64,000 nt of DNA from Olleya sp. Bg11-27 (GTDB lineage: Bacteria; Bacteroidota; Bacteroidia; Flavobacteriales; Flavobacteriaceae). Position 1 is the stretch's first letter, and every line of letters begins with the position of its first letter. The notes under the pieces were generated by a model, which saw only the letters and a list, made by a program, of their open reading frames with translations, searched no databases and was not told where the DNA came from. The position numbers and the translations under genes are program-made. The DNA lies in NCBI RefSeq assembly GCF_002831645.1, contig NZ_CP025117.1, forward strand, positions 2,247,001-2,311,000, given 5' to 3'. Of the stretch, positions 15,420-24,848 are shown piece by piece.

Positions 15420-16115
15420 CTACTCTTTTAAATAATTTTGTAATTCGGCTATTTTTTCTGGTGTATTAAATTGTCCACCATAAAAAGTCGTCACTGTTGC
15501 AGAAGATTCATCTTTGATACCTCGTGACGATACACATAAGTGTTTGGCATCAATTATTACAGCTACATCATCTGTTTTTAATGTGGCTTTTAGCTCTTCT
15601 GCTATTTGGTTTGTTAAGCGTTCTTGTACCTGAGGACGTTTAGCATAATACTGTACAATTCTATTTAATTTAGATAAGCCTATAACTTTCCCTGAAGAAA
15701 TATAAGCTACATGAGCTTTACCTATAATGGGTACAAAGTGATGCTCGCAGTTGGAGTAGAAAGTAATGTTTTTCTCCACCAACATTTGATTGTACTGGTA
15801 TTTGTTGTCAAATAACGCAATTTTTGGCTTATTTTCGGGGTTTAATCCGGAAAATATTTCATCAATGTACATTTTAGCCACTCTTTTTGGTGTGCCTTTT
15901 AATGAATCGTCCGTTAAATCCAATCCAATAACATCCATTATTTCTTCAAAAAGTATCGCAATTCTTTCTTTTTTTTCTGTATCAGAAAGCTTGAAAGCAT
16001 CCGATTTCATTGGTGTTTTTAAACCTGTGTAGAGATGGTCGTCTCCTATATCATCAATAGCAATACCGTTTAGGTTGTTGTTATTTTCTTCCGTCAATGT
16101 GTGTTCTTTGTTCAT
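15420..16115 (-). CDS. folE: GTP cyclohydrolase I
   Basis: The 231-aa protein has the zinc and GTP site residues of FolE: FYSNCEHHFVPIIGKAHVAY, GLSKLNRIVQYYAKRPQVQE and CVSSRGIKDESSATVT. It makes 7,8-dihydroneopterin triphosphate from GTP, the entry to folates and pterins. In light-induced bacterial clusters folE is often found with photolyases, whose antenna can be a folate or pterin. A hairpin that contains GTTAAAC lies 20 bp upstream of the start. Confidence 0.95.
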   Translation of the reverse strand: MNKEHTLTEENNNNLNGIAIDDIGDDHLYTGLKTPMKSDAFKLSDTEKKERIAILFEEIMDVIGLDLTDDSLKGTPKRVAKMYIDEIFSGLNPENKPKIALFDNKYQYNQMLVEKNITFYSNCEHHFVPIIGKAHVAYISSGKVIGLSKLNRIVQYYAKRPQVQERLTNQIAEELKATLKTDDVAVIIDAKHLCVSSRGIKDESSATVTTFYGGQFNTPEKIAELQNYLKE

Positions 16116-16134
16116 GTGCTCTTTTTAATGCTGT

Positions 16135-16155
16135 ATTTGGTTTAACAGACCAAAT
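16135..16155 (-). promoter_or_regulatory. Inverted repeat upstream of folE
   Basis: ATTTGGT-N7-ACCAAAT (16135-16155) has a loop containing TTTAACAG, that is GTTAAAC-like on the minus strand. It lies 20-40 bp before the folE start. It may be an operator or an RNA hairpin. The half-site is like those at 16922-16960, but a match this short is weak evidence. Confidence 0.35.
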
Positions 16156-16175
16156 CAAAGCAGTTTTTATACTAT

Positions 16176-16454
16176 CTAACGTTTAGATATTTTATTGTGT
16201 GTAATTTGTTTTTGTCTAGAACATTTAAAACGTCCGTCTTCAAAGGGTCTTTTTTTACTATGCTTAGTGTGTCTTCCTTGTACTCTTTGACGCCACATTT
16301 TAAAACTGCTAAGTTTCATTTCGCGTCGCATAATATCTATAACATCCTGTTCTTTAATACCAAACTGAAATTTAATAGCATCAAAAGTCGTACGGTCTTC
16401 CCAAGCCATTTCAATAATCCGGTCCAATGCTTCTATTGTAAATTCGTGCTTCAT
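16176..16454 (-). CDS. DUF2805/TIGR03643-family protein
   Basis: The 92-aa protein matches the TIGR03643 (DUF2805) pattern: LDRIIEMAWEDRTTFDAIKF, then QFGIKEQDVIDIMRREMKL and FKMWRQRVQGRHTKH. It is a small basic protein with a helix-turn-helix feel and unknown function. It is regularly seen next to photolyase and cryptochrome genes. The gene directly follows the 142-aa gene (no gap). Confidence 0.8.
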   Translation of the reverse strand: MKHEFTIEALDRIIEMAWEDRTTFDAIKFQFGIKEQDVIDIMRREMKLSSFKMWRQRVQGRHTKHSKKRPFEDGRFKCSRQKQITHNKISKR

Positions 16455-16883
16455 TTAATTAGGCGAAAAATTAAATTGTTCGTCATATTTTATCTTCTCA
16501 TTCATCAGTTTATCAAAAAAGGCTTTATTCTCTTTAAATGTTGTATCATTTCTAAAGTGCATAAATTTTCCGTTAGCATGGATACTAGACCCATTGGTTT
16601 TGTATACCACTAATTGGTAATACGGTATGGCCCAAGTAAAATTTTGTAAACCTTTAGTGACGTGTATTAAAATGCCCTTTGGTCTTAACTCGATATTTCC
16701 ATAATTAGTATCACTAACCACATTCAAAATTGATGCCATGTTTGGGCTAACTTTATCAACCACCATGCGCTTAGACCCAATACCTCTTAATTTGATAGAT
16801 TCAAGTAAAGTAAACGATGGACCCACAAGGTTATTAATGCGGTCTGTAATTGCTTTACTGGTATGAGTTGTGTTTAGTAACAA
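16455..16883 (-). CDS. Conserved hypothetical protein
   Basis: The 142-aa cytoplasmic protein has segments LRGIGSKRMVVDKVSPNMAS, GILIHVTKGLQNFTWAIPYY and KFMHFRNDTTFKENKAFFD. I do not recognise the family. It is the first gene after the operator-promoter region at 16908-16960 and starts the run towards DUF2805 and folE. That position argues for a role in the same light response. Confidence 0.55.
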   Translation of the reverse strand: MLLNTTHTSKAITDRINNLVGPSFTLLESIKLRGIGSKRMVVDKVSPNMASILNVVSDTNYGNIELRPKGILIHVTKGLQNFTWAIPYYQLVVYKTNGSSIHANGKFMHFRNDTTFKENKAFFDKLMNEKIKYDEQFNFSPN

Positions 16884-16907
16884 TAGTGTTTATTTTGATT
16901 ATTGAAT

Positions 16908-16960
16908 CAAATATACAAAATGTTTAACCTTTTTAAATATACGTTAAACAATATTTAACG
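16908..16960 (-). promoter_or_regulatory. Promoter with GTTTAAC operator array (site 1)
   Basis: On the minus strand TATATTTG (16908-16915) fits the TAnnTTTG -7 box. Next to it lie three half-sites: GTTTAAC (16922-16928), GTTAAAC (16943-16949) and TTTAACG (16954-16960). The last two are part of the perfect inverted repeat CGTTAAA-N5-TTTAACG (16942-16960). The same order and the same 21- and 11-bp spacing occur at 26947-26985 before the TetR gene. Confidence 0.6.
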
Positions 16961-16993
16961 TATTAGATTTCTCTATATTAAAATAGAAGTAAC

Positions 16994-18478
16994 TTATTGG
17001 TTATTAAGCATTCTATTTCTGTCACTTAATGTATGTCGTCGTAAAATACGATAACTTTCTTTTTTGACTAGAGGATTGTCTTTTAAGCTCCAAAGTAGAT
17101 CGCTAGCTTGTTTTCTAGTTTGTTTTTCGTCAATAATAGGAAAAGGGTAATCTGTACCTAACTCAAACCCCGTTAACTGTTGGTCAAAATAAGATAGCTC
17201 ACTTGGGTTATGGATAAAAGCGGGATCCAAGTTTGCTAATTCTGGCACCCATTTTTTTATAAAGTCCCCCTTAGGGTCATGTTCTATGCTGTTTTTTATA
17301 GGATTATATATGCGTAACGTGTTTATGCCCGTTTCTCCAGCTTGCATTTGTATTTGCGGATAGTGGATTCCTGGCTCGAAATCTAAAAATAAACTCGCCA
17401 AATGGGCACTCATATCTTGCCAAGGTTGCCATAAATTGTGTGTAAAAAAGGAAACGACTAAAGCGCGCATTCTAAAATTTAAGTAACCTGTTTCTTGTAA
17501 ACACCGCATGCAAGCATCTACCAATGGGAAACCTGTTTGTCCTGTTTTCCAGGCATTTTGGAATTTAATATTAATAGGTTTCTGTAATTGGTGATACCCT
17601 TTATTAATACTTTTGAATTCCATTTGATGTTCCATTTCAAATTTCTGAATAAAGTGTGCTTGCCAACGTAAACGTGATACAAAGGCATTTAAATGACGTT
17701 TATGTTGTGTATGTTTGACAACATCTGACGCGCCGTTAATAGCTTGTTTTACGGATAGGTTGCCCCAGGCAATATAAGGTGACAATCTACTGCAACCTGT
17801 TCTGGCTTCTAGTGGTTTTGAGATGTGGAACATGTAGTTTTTATAACGCCCATTATAAAAGGATTGCATGTATTTAAAGGCTGTGGTGGTGCCTCCTTTT
17901 TGGAAGGTAGTATTGTTTACCGTTTTCACGGAAATTATGTGCTGCTCAGTTTCTAGTGCATCAATCTGTTGGTAAGTTAGTAATTGCTCAGGCTTTGGTA
18001 AAAATTGAAACTCGGCCTGCATCATGTAATCATCCCAATTTTGATACCATGTCTCTCGGTTGCTTAGGCCGCGTTGGACGCCATTGTTGTCGTTTTCTGT
18101 CCACGTCATGTTTTGACCTTTACAAAATTCAGCGAAAGCGATATCTCTTTGAAAAGTAGCATGGATACCTGTTTCTTTATGCGAAAAAACGTGTGTTACG
18201 TTATAGGTGTTGTTTATATGTTTAATTAGTGCAGTTATATTACTATTTACGATTAGTACCTTAGAATTTAAAGGTTGTAATTGTTGGTTTATATCCTCTA
18301 AGGATTGCTTTACAAAATCCCAGTGGCGCTGACTATAATGGTTATCGTTAGATAAAAAATCTTCAAAAACATAGAGTAGGAGTACACGTTGTTTAGTATT
18401 TATGGCATTAGTAATCGCTTCGTTGTCAGTTAGTCGAAGGTCTCTTTTTAGCCATACTATACTTAAATTTTGTTTCAT
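16994..18478 (-). CDS. Cryptochrome/photolyase family protein
   Basis: The 494-aa protein (start at ATG 18478, giving [20 protein letters not shown]) has the photolyase antenna domain and an FAD domain with [40 protein letters not shown] and [20 protein letters not shown]. It differs clearly from the class I enzyme at 11626-12930. It looks like the bacterial cryptochrome/photolyase branch whose exact lesion or signalling role is often unassigned. The gene follows the FeS photolyase gene by 52 bp. Confidence 0.85.
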   Translation of the reverse strand: MKQNLSIVWLKRDLRLTDNEAITNAINTKQRVLLLYVFEDFLSNDNHYSQRHWDFVKQSLEDINQQLQPLNSKVLIVNSNITALIKHINNTYNVTHVFSHKETGIHATFQRDIAFAEFCKGQNMTWTENDNNGVQRGLSNRETWYQNWDDYMMQAEFQFLPKPEQLLTYQQIDALETEQHIISVKTVNNTTFQKGGTTTAFKYMQSFYNGRYKNYMFHISKPLEARTGCSRLSPYIAWGNLSVKQAINGASDVVKHTQHKRHLNAFVSRLRWQAHFIQKFEMEHQMEFKSINKGYHQLQKPINIKFQNAWKTGQTGFPLVDACMRCLQETGYLNFRMRALVVSFFTHNLWQPWQDMSAHLASLFLDFEPGIHYPQIQMQAGETGINTLRIYNPIKNSIEHDPKGDFIKKWVPELANLDPAFIHNPSELSYFDQQLTGFELGTDYPFPIIDEKQTRKQASDLLWSLKDNPLVKKESYRILRRHTLSDRNRMLNNQ

Positions 18479-18530
18479 TATTTTATCACTATTTGATGCT
18501 ATCAATCACTCGTGTTATTTTTATCTGCTT

Positions 18531-20063
18531 TTAAAAATTATCTGGATTTTCAATAATTTTTTGCGCTCTTTCTTTAATACTACTTAACTGTTCGCTGTCC
18601 ATTTTATCTAATAAACTGTACATCATTTTCATTCTAAAGTTATTCCCTAGTTGCTTGCGTTTGTCATCTAGAAAATTCCAATACAAACTATTAAAAGGAC
18701 AGGCTGTATCACCTAATTTTTCTTTTTTATTGTAATAACAACTATCACAGTAATTACTCATTTTATTAATATAGCTTCCACTTGAGACATATGGTTTTGT
18801 TGCTATTTTTCCGCCGTCCGCAAACTGACTCATCCCTCTTGTGTTTGGTAATTGTACCCACTGGATAGCGTCTACATAAATTCCTAAATACCAAGCATCA
18901 ACTTCGTCTGGATGTATTTGTGCCAATAATGCAAAATTACCTGTAACCATTAAACGCTGGATATGATGGGCGTAACCATTATCTAAACTATTATTAATAG
19001 CCTGTTTTAGGCAATTCATTTTGGTGTTTCCGGTCCAATAGAATTCTGGTAATGGATTTGTGTTTTCTAAGTGGTTTAAAGATTTGTAGTCTGGCATCAA
19101 AGCCCAGTACATACCACGCATATATTCTCTCCAGCCAATAATTTGTCTAATAAATCCTTCTACTTGACTGATATTAATATCTTCACCATGTTTTCTCCAA
19201 TAATTTAGAACCGTATCGACGATATTTTTAGGAGAAATCAGTTTGATATTCATAGCAAACGATACTCTAGAATGGAATAAATACACTTGATCCGTATGCA
19301 TAGCGTCTTGGTAATCTCCAAAGTGAATCAATAATTGCTCACAAAAATACTTAAGTTGATCTAATGCTTGTGTTCTATTTATTGGATAACTGAATGTTTT
19401 AGTGTCAAATTTCCCAATCGTTTTTACGGATTGTTGGTCTAACATTTGTGCGATATCAGAGACGTCGTTTTTATAATATTTATATGGCGGAATAGGATGG
19501 TTTCCTTTCCATTTATTGCGATTACTTTTATCGTAATTCCATTGTCCACCTTCAGGTTGTCCCGCGACCATTAAGATATCATGCTTCTTTCGCATATCAC
19601 GATAAAAATTTTCCATCAGGTATTGCTTTTTACCTTTAAAAAACTGTTTTAAATCCTGGCGTTTGGAATAAAAATGTTCTGTTGAAAATGCTTCTGACTC
19701 AATAGTTAGAGCGTTACAAAATTCTGATAATTGCTCGTCTAAACGGTATTCGTCAGCTAATTGGTATTCAAATTTATCAATGTTATATTCCTTAATTAAC
19801 AACTGAAGATTGGCGATTAAATTTTGCGTGTTTTTACGGTCGTCTAGTTTTAAGTAATGGACAATAAATCCTTCCTCTTTTAAATGCTGACCAAAATCGC
19901 GCATGGCAGCAAAAAAGCCAATTACTTTTTGGATGTGATGTGTAACATAATCGGTTTCTTGACGCATTTCAAATAAGCAATACACGATATTTTCTGCATT
20001 GTCTTTGTACCAGCTATGTTTGCTGTTCAATTGGTCGCCTAGTATTAGTCTTAATGTTTTCAA
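18531..20063 (-). CDS. FeS-type bacterial cryptochrome/(6-4) photolyase
   Basis: The 510-aa protein begins LRLILGDQLNSKHSWYKDN, the DPRP (pfam04244) N-terminus of the FeS-BCP group. It carries IIGWREYMRGMYWALMPDY and the cluster-binding region SNYCDSCYYNKKEKLGDTAC, which supplies three of the four [4Fe-4S] cysteines. Family members such as PhrB repair (6-4) photoproducts with FAD and a lumazine antenna. The antenna would link it to riboflavin metabolism. The 105-bp repeat array begins right upstream of its start. Confidence 0.9.
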   Translation of the reverse strand: MKTLRLILGDQLNSKHSWYKDNAENIVYCLFEMRQETDYVTHHIQKVIGFFAAMRDFGQHLKEEGFIVHYLKLDDRKNTQNLIANLQLLIKEYNIDKFEYQLADEYRLDEQLSEFCNALTIESEAFSTEHFYSKRQDLKQFFKGKKQYLMENFYRDMRKKHDILMVAGQPEGGQWNYDKSNRNKWKGNHPIPPYKYYKNDVSDIAQMLDQQSVKTIGKFDTKTFSYPINRTQALDQLKYFCEQLLIHFGDYQDAMHTDQVYLFHSRVSFAMNIKLISPKNIVDTVLNYWRKHGEDINISQVEGFIRQIIGWREYMRGMYWALMPDYKSLNHLENTNPLPEFYWTGNTKMNCLKQAINNSLDNGYAHHIQRLMVTGNFALLAQIHPDEVDAWYLGIYVDAIQWVQLPNTRGMSQFADGGKIATKPYVSSGSYINKMSNYCDSCYYNKKEKLGDTACPFNSLYWNFLDDKRKQLGNNFRMKMMYSLLDKMDSEQLSSIKERAQKIIENPDNF

Positions 20064-20086
20064 TGATTAGTTTTATTTGTTCCGTT

Positions 20087-21058
20087 GTGTCACACTGAGC
20101 GCAGTCGAAGTGCTCGTCTAGTATTGTTTTTATTATGGTCTTCGACTGCGCTCAGGCTGACAGTGATATTTTAATTTTTGTTTGTTCTGTTATGTCACAC
20201 TGAGCGTAGTCGAAGTGCTAGTTTATTACTGTTTTTATTACGGTCTTCGACTGCGCTCAGACTGACAGTGATATTTTAATTTTTGTTTGTTCTGTTATGT
20301 CACACTGAGCGCAGTTTAATTGCTTATTTAGTATTATTTTTATTAAGGTCTTCGACTGCGCTCAGACTGACATTGGTATTTTAATTTAGGTTTGTTCTTT
20401 GATGTCACACTGAGCGCAGTTTAATTGCTTATTAAGTATTTCTTTGTTACGGTCTTCGACTGCGCTCAGACTGACAGTGGTATTTTAATTTGTGTTTGTT
20501 CTGTTATGTCACACAGAGCGCAGTTTAATTGCTTATTTAGTATTATTTTTATTAAGGTCTTCGACTGCGCTCAGACTGACATTGGTATTTTAATTTTTGT
20601 TTGTTCTGTTGTGTCACGTTGAGCGCAGTTGAGGTGCTATTTTAGTATTGTTTTTATTATGGTCTTCGACTGCGCTCAGACTGACAGTGGTATTTTAATT
20701 TGTGTTTGTTCTTTTCTGTCACACTGAGCGCAGTCGAAGTGCTAGTTTAGTATTGTTTTATTATGGTCTTCGACTGCGCTCAGACTGACAGTGGTCTTTT
20801 AATTTAGGTTTGTTCTGTTGTGTCACACTGAGCGCAGTCGAAGCGCTTATTTAGTATTGTTTTTATTATGGTCTTCGACTGCGCTCAGACTGACAGTGGT
20901 ATTTTAATCCTTGTTTGTTCCGTTGTGTCACACTGAGCGCAGTCGAAGTGCTTATTTAGTATTGTTTTATTATGGTCTTCGATTGCGCTCAGACTGACAG
21001 AGGTGTTTTAATTTTTGTTTGTATTGTTGTGTCACACTGAGCGCAGTCGAAGTGCTTT
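20087..21058. repeat. Tandem array of 105-bp palindromic repeats
   Basis: Ten copies of TGTCACACTGAGCGCAGTCG-type arms start at about 20088, 20193, 20298, 20403, 20507, 20611, 20717, 20821, 20926 and 21030, a period of 104-106 bp. In each unit the arm is followed about 35 bp later by its inverted partner CTTCGACTGCGCTCAGACTG, so every unit can form a hairpin of about 20 bp. The arms are highly conserved and the spacers less so; several left arms end in TTTAATTGC instead of CGAAGTGC. There are no Cas genes and no protein-coding content. It separates the FeS photolyase gene from the DASH cryptochrome gene. Confidence 0.9.
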
Positions 21059-21118
21059 TGTAATGTGGTTTTTTATACATTTTGCTTGTACTTCACAAAT
21101 CATTACAACTGACGACTA

Positions 21119-22432
21119 TTAAAATAGCGTGTCTTGTAACCATAAGCGTTGATATTTTCCGTTGGTATCATACCGTTCTGCTTGTAGTTTGACATTAAAC
21201 TTTCTATCTCTAGGGTCATTACCGACTCCTGCAACATACATCCAGTTTCCATAGTTACTGTGGACATCGTAATCTATCAGTAGACTTTCAAAATAGCTTG
21301 CGCCAATACGCCAATCTAATTGTAATGTTTTAGCAAAATAACTGGCGACATTTTGGCGTCCCCGATTACTCATCCAACCTGTTTTTTTTAACTCCAGCAT
21401 ATTAGCATTTACAAAAGGCTCGTCCGTTTTTCCGTCTATCCATTGTTCAATTTTAATGGAATCTTGAGACCAATCATAGTTTTTATTTAAGATGCCTCTC
21501 AGTTTGAAAATGTCATTACCGTGCTTTAAGGACACGTATTTAAAGTAGTCACGCCAAAGTAATTCAAAGAGTAACCAATACGTGGATTCATTTTTAAAGT
21601 GCTCTTTTTCAAAACGGTTGACTCCGTAATATATTTGTTTAGCCGATAAGCTCCCGTTAGCTAGCCAAGGAGAAAATTTAGAACTGAAATCAGTACCAAT
21701 TAATCCGTTTCTAGTCTTTTTATAAACGCCTAGTTTTTTAGTTTCAAAAAAATAAGAGTGTAACCTTTTTAATGCTTCTGTTTCTCCACCTTTAAAAGGG
21801 AACGCGGTGTTTACATGTCTATTAATCTGACGTAATCCTAAATTTTCTAAAGTTGGAATTTCAGTGTTGTTTTCTATTACTTTTACATCAGATATTTGAG
21901 AGTCAATACGTGTTAAAGGTCTCACTGTGCATTGGTTTTCTAGTTGCTTTCTAAATACGGTAAAGACTTTTGGTAATGTTTCGGTGTTAAACGGAATGTC
22001 TTCTGGATGAAATAGAAACTGATCGTAGCTTTCAATAAAAGAAACTGATTGTGGACATTTTTTTTTAACTTCATTTAAAACAAACACCGCTTCGTCTGTC
22101 CATTCTTTCTGAAGATAAATGTTAGTAATAGTTTGATTTTTAATTAGTGCAGGAATGCAATGTTCTGGTTTTTCCGTGTAAACGAACAATGGAATGTTAA
22201 GCGTATTAAGTTGCTGTTTTAAATCGGTAATAGTTTCAATTAAAAATTGAGCTCTATAATTTTCAGTCTTTTTAAACCCAAAAGTTGAGGTTTCAAATTG
22301 GCGAGGATCAAAACAATAAAGTCCTATAGTCTGATTACTATTTTTAATTGCCTTTTTAAGGGCACTATTATCATGGATTCTTAAGTTGTTTGTAAACCAA
22401 ATTAAGGTGTTTTCGTCTTGTTTTGTCTGCAT
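21119..22432 (-). CDS. Cryptochrome DASH
   Basis: The 437-aa protein starts [20 protein letters not shown] and has [40 protein letters not shown] and the DASH signature [19 protein letters not shown] near the C-terminus. Cry-DASH proteins bind FAD and a folate antenna and repair dimers mainly in single-stranded DNA; some have signalling roles. Its 5' end overlaps the DUF2256 gene by 31 bp in another frame, which suggests coupled translation. It is the third of four family members in this block. Confidence 0.92.
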   Translation of the reverse strand: MQTKQDENTLIWFTNNLRIHDNSALKKAIKNSNQTIGLYCFDPRQFETSTFGFKKTENYRAQFLIETITDLKQQLNTLNIPLFVYTEKPEHCIPALIKNQTITNIYLQKEWTDEAVFVLNEVKKKCPQSVSFIESYDQFLFHPEDIPFNTETLPKVFTVFRKQLENQCTVRPLTRIDSQISDVKVIENNTEIPTLENLGLRQINRHVNTAFPFKGGETEALKRLHSYFFETKKLGVYKKTRNGLIGTDFSSKFSPWLANGSLSAKQIYYGVNRFEKEHFKNESTYWLLFELLWRDYFKYVSLKHGNDIFKLRGILNKNYDWSQDSIKIEQWIDGKTDEPFVNANMLELKKTGWMSNRGRQNVASYFAKTLQLDWRIGASYFESLLIDYDVHSNYGNWMYVAGVGNDPRDRKFNVKLQAERYDTNGKYQRLWLQDTLF

Positions 22433-22554
22433 TTATCACTACAATATTTTACATGTTCCCAGTTCTTTTTCCATTTTTTACGCCAGGTAAAAGGAAGCGC
22501 ACACGTGGGACAGATTTTAGTTGGTAAGTTTGCTTTTTTAATAGATTTAGGCAT
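22402..22554 (-). CDS. DUF2256 small zinc-ribbon-like protein
   Basis: This short gene encodes 50 aa: [20 protein letters not shown] and later [13 protein letters not shown]. The pattern [30 protein letters not shown] is the DUF2256 signature, with two CxxC-like pairs likely to bind zinc. The start overlaps the upstream SDR stop (ATGCCTAA), and the 3' end overlaps cry-DASH by 31 bp. DUF2256 next to photolyase, cryptochrome and SDR genes is a recurring arrangement in light-induced clusters. The function is unknown. Confidence 0.85.
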   Translation of the reverse strand: MPKSIKKANLPTKICPTCALPFTWRKKWKKNWEHVKYCSDKCRQNKTKTP

Positions 22555-23971
22555 TCGCTAGTTTTTTGATCATGCCTTTAAAGATAAAGCCATGAAAAGG
22601 TAATACACTGTACCAATATAAACGTCCTGCTAAACCTCGAGGTCTGAAGGTGGCCCTTTGATAGACTTTACCTTTAGCAACATGAAATTCTAGCCAAGCC
22701 TCTCCGGGGAGTTTCATTTCGGCAAAAAGAATTAATCTTTTCTGCTCTTTATCAGCTAGTAACACGCGCCAGAAGTCTAAAGCATCACCTGTTTTGATAT
22801 CCGTTTTATTGGTACGTCCGCGTCTTAGTCCAATACCGCCAAACAGTTTGTCTAAATAGCCTCTTATTTTCCATAAAAAAGTACCATAATACCATCCATT
22901 TTCTCCACCGATAGCCCAGATTTTATCTAAAGTGCGTTGCTCGTCTAAAACGTTTAATTCCTTAATATCTTTAAAGCAACCGTACTTTGGTACTTTTAAA
23001 TATTTAGTAGAGGCTTGTTTTTTTGTCCGACTACTAATAAAAGCATCTTTCCAACTGGAGATGATTTCGTTTCCTTCAATTTTTACAAAAGCAAATTCTA
23101 CTGCCTGTTTGTAAGACATTGGCGTAATGTCTAGCAGGGTATTAATATTACTTTTTGTTCCAATAATTTCAATCCCCATACTGTTTACAAGTGAGGATGC
23201 AAGTTTATAGGATGTTGAGGTTACAAAATATAACCAATAGCTTGACAATTTAGGAGTCATGATGGGGACCGTTAAAATGTAACGTTTAAGATGTCTTATT
23301 TCTGCAAATTCTAACAACATTTGCTTGTAAGTCATAACTTCCGTTCCAAAAATATCGTGGGAGGTATTGAATAATTCTTTTTTATTCAGACCTTTAGTTA
23401 AAAAGGCTAAAACATCGCGAACGCCTATTGGTTGTGTTTTTGTGTTTAACCATTTAGGAGCGACCATTACGGGTAATTTTTCGACTAAATCTCGGATAAT
23501 TTCAAAACTTGCACTTCCAGAACCAACAATTATCCCGGCTTTAAAAACGGTTAATGCGTAATGGTTAGACTGTAATGTGGTTTCGACATTTTTTCTGGAT
23601 AGTAAATGCTTGGATAATTTGGTGTCGTTTGTAATGCCGCTTAAATAAATAACTTGTTTGACAGAAGTGGTTTCAATGTAGCTTTTGAAATTAACAGCGC
23701 AATCTTCTTCCATCTGATGAAATTGATCTACAGAATTTGACATTGAATGAATCAGGTAATAAGCAGCATCAATATCTTTTGGAATATTAACTAAGGTTTC
23801 CGGTTTTAGAAAATCGGCTTCAATAACATGTAAATTATCTTCTTCAGCATATTTGCGTTCCGTTCGTAATTTTCCACGCACAGCACAAACGACGGTGTGT
23901 CCTTGCTCCAATAGTAACGGGATAATACGCTTACCAATGTAACCTGTGGCTCCTGTTACTAATATTCTCAT
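22547..23971 (-). CDS. NAD(P)-binding SDR with DUF2867 domain
   Basis: The 474-aa protein has an N-terminal extended-SDR Rossmann motif, [20 protein letters not shown], with [12 protein letters not shown] and [15 protein letters not shown]. The C-terminal region (about residues 330-474) has [20 protein letters not shown] and the DUF2867 pattern [20 protein letters not shown]. Proteins with this fusion are regular partners of cryptochrome and photolyase genes. The substrate is unknown. The stop overlaps the DUF2256 start, so the three genes form one coupled unit. Confidence 0.85.
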   Translation of the reverse strand: MRILVTGATGYIGKRIIPLLLEQGHTVVCAVRGKLRTERKYAEEDNLHVIEADFLKPETLVNIPKDIDAAYYLIHSMSNSVDQFHQMEEDCAVNFKSYIETTSVKQVIYLSGITNDTKLSKHLLSRKNVETTLQSNHYALTVFKAGIIVGSGSASFEIIRDLVEKLPVMVAPKWLNTKTQPIGVRDVLAFLTKGLNKKELFNTSHDIFGTEVMTYKQMLLEFAEIRHLKRYILTVPIMTPKLSSYWLYFVTSTSYKLASSLVNSMGIEIIGTKSNINTLLDITPMSYKQAVEFAFVKIEGNEIISSWKDAFISSRTKKQASTKYLKVPKYGCFKDIKELNVLDEQRTLDKIWAIGGENGWYYGTFLWKIRGYLDKLFGGIGLRRGRTNKTDIKTGDALDFWRVLLADKEQKRLILFAEMKLPGEAWLEFHVAKGKVYQRATFRPRGLAGRLYWYSVLPFHGFIFKGMIKKLANA

Positions 23972-24230
23972 GGGTTTGGTTTTAGTTTATGTGATTTTAT
24001 TTATTTCTGTTGATTTTGTCTTGAAACAAAACGTACTAAAAATTCAAATCAATTTGAGGAAATTCCTGCGGAACATTTGTTCTCGAAACTTCATACTTTT
24101 AAGCTTTGCTTCGCAGTTACTTTTCTTTACTCTTTATTTCTCCAAATTGATGATTTCGACTATGTCAAAATTCGGGACTTTCTTCCTGAAATAATTTGTT
24201 TTTATTTCAAACCATTTCTATACTTTTTAT

Positions 24231-24848
24231 TTATTTTCTAGGTCTTTGGTATTCCAAGCGTTTTTCTAACCTAGGTATTGCGTAACCGTCTAAACCATTA
24301 ATGGCAGCAATATTAGCTTTAGATAAGTTTATAAACCCATCGTCTTCTAATATATCACCATTAATATATAAGCCTTGAATTTCTCCGATGACTAAAATAG
24401 TGTCGTTAGCTTTGATATGATAGTCTTCAATAAATTTCATTTCTAATTGAATTGGAGCACCCTTAACAAAAGGAGCGTCGCAATTAGCTTTGTATTCAGA
24501 TTCTAGAGTCGTCTTATCAAATTCTGAAATCGATTGGTCGTATTTAGCTGAGGTATGATGTGCGTCTTCAAAATTATCTAAATGGATATGATTGATGGTG
24601 TAAACCCCTGTAGCTTTTATATTATCATACGTATGTCGAGTCACAGTTGTAGGTCTGCAAAAAAAGCCAAGTAGAGGAGGACTGCTTCCGATATGTGTTA
24701 CGGAACTAAAAACAGCAACGTTTTCTTGTCCATCGGTAGATTTTGTGCCAATTAAATTGGCACTTTTAAAACCAGAGCAACTGTTTACTAGATTTATTTT
24801 ATACAAATGCTCTAACTCTTGTATTTGGTTTTTATTAAAATACGGCAT
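24231..24848 (-). CDS. Flavin reductase-like FMN-binding protein
   Basis: The 205-aa protein has the split-barrel FMN-binding pattern: SANLIGTKSTDGQENVAVFS, SVTHIGSSPPLLGFFCRPTT and HTYDNIKATGVYTINHIHLD. Family members bind FMN and reduce flavins with NAD(P)H, which could feed reduced flavin to partners. It starts next to the stop of the ABC1 kinase gene (no gap), so the two are cotranscribed. A role in supplying flavin to the photolyases is only a guess. Confidence 0.82.
   Translation of the reverse strand: MPYFNKNQIQELEHLYKINLVNSCSGFKSANLIGTKSTDGQENVAVFSSVTHIGSSPPLLGFFCRPTTVTRHTYDNIKATGVYTINHIHLDNFEDAHHTSAKYDQSISEFDKTTLESEYKANCDAPFVKGAPIQLEMKFIEDYHIKANDTILVIGEIQGLYINGDILEDDGFINLSKANIAAINGLDGYAIPRLEKRLEYQRPRK

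Noticed and set aside
20425-20622. 65-aa ORF in the repeat array
   Set aside because: It is a translation of the tandem repeat itself with no independent evidence for coding.
20087-21058. CRISPR array
   Set aside because: The repeats are inverted pairs with similar spacers and a 105-bp period, and no cas genes are present. It is a palindromic repeat array.
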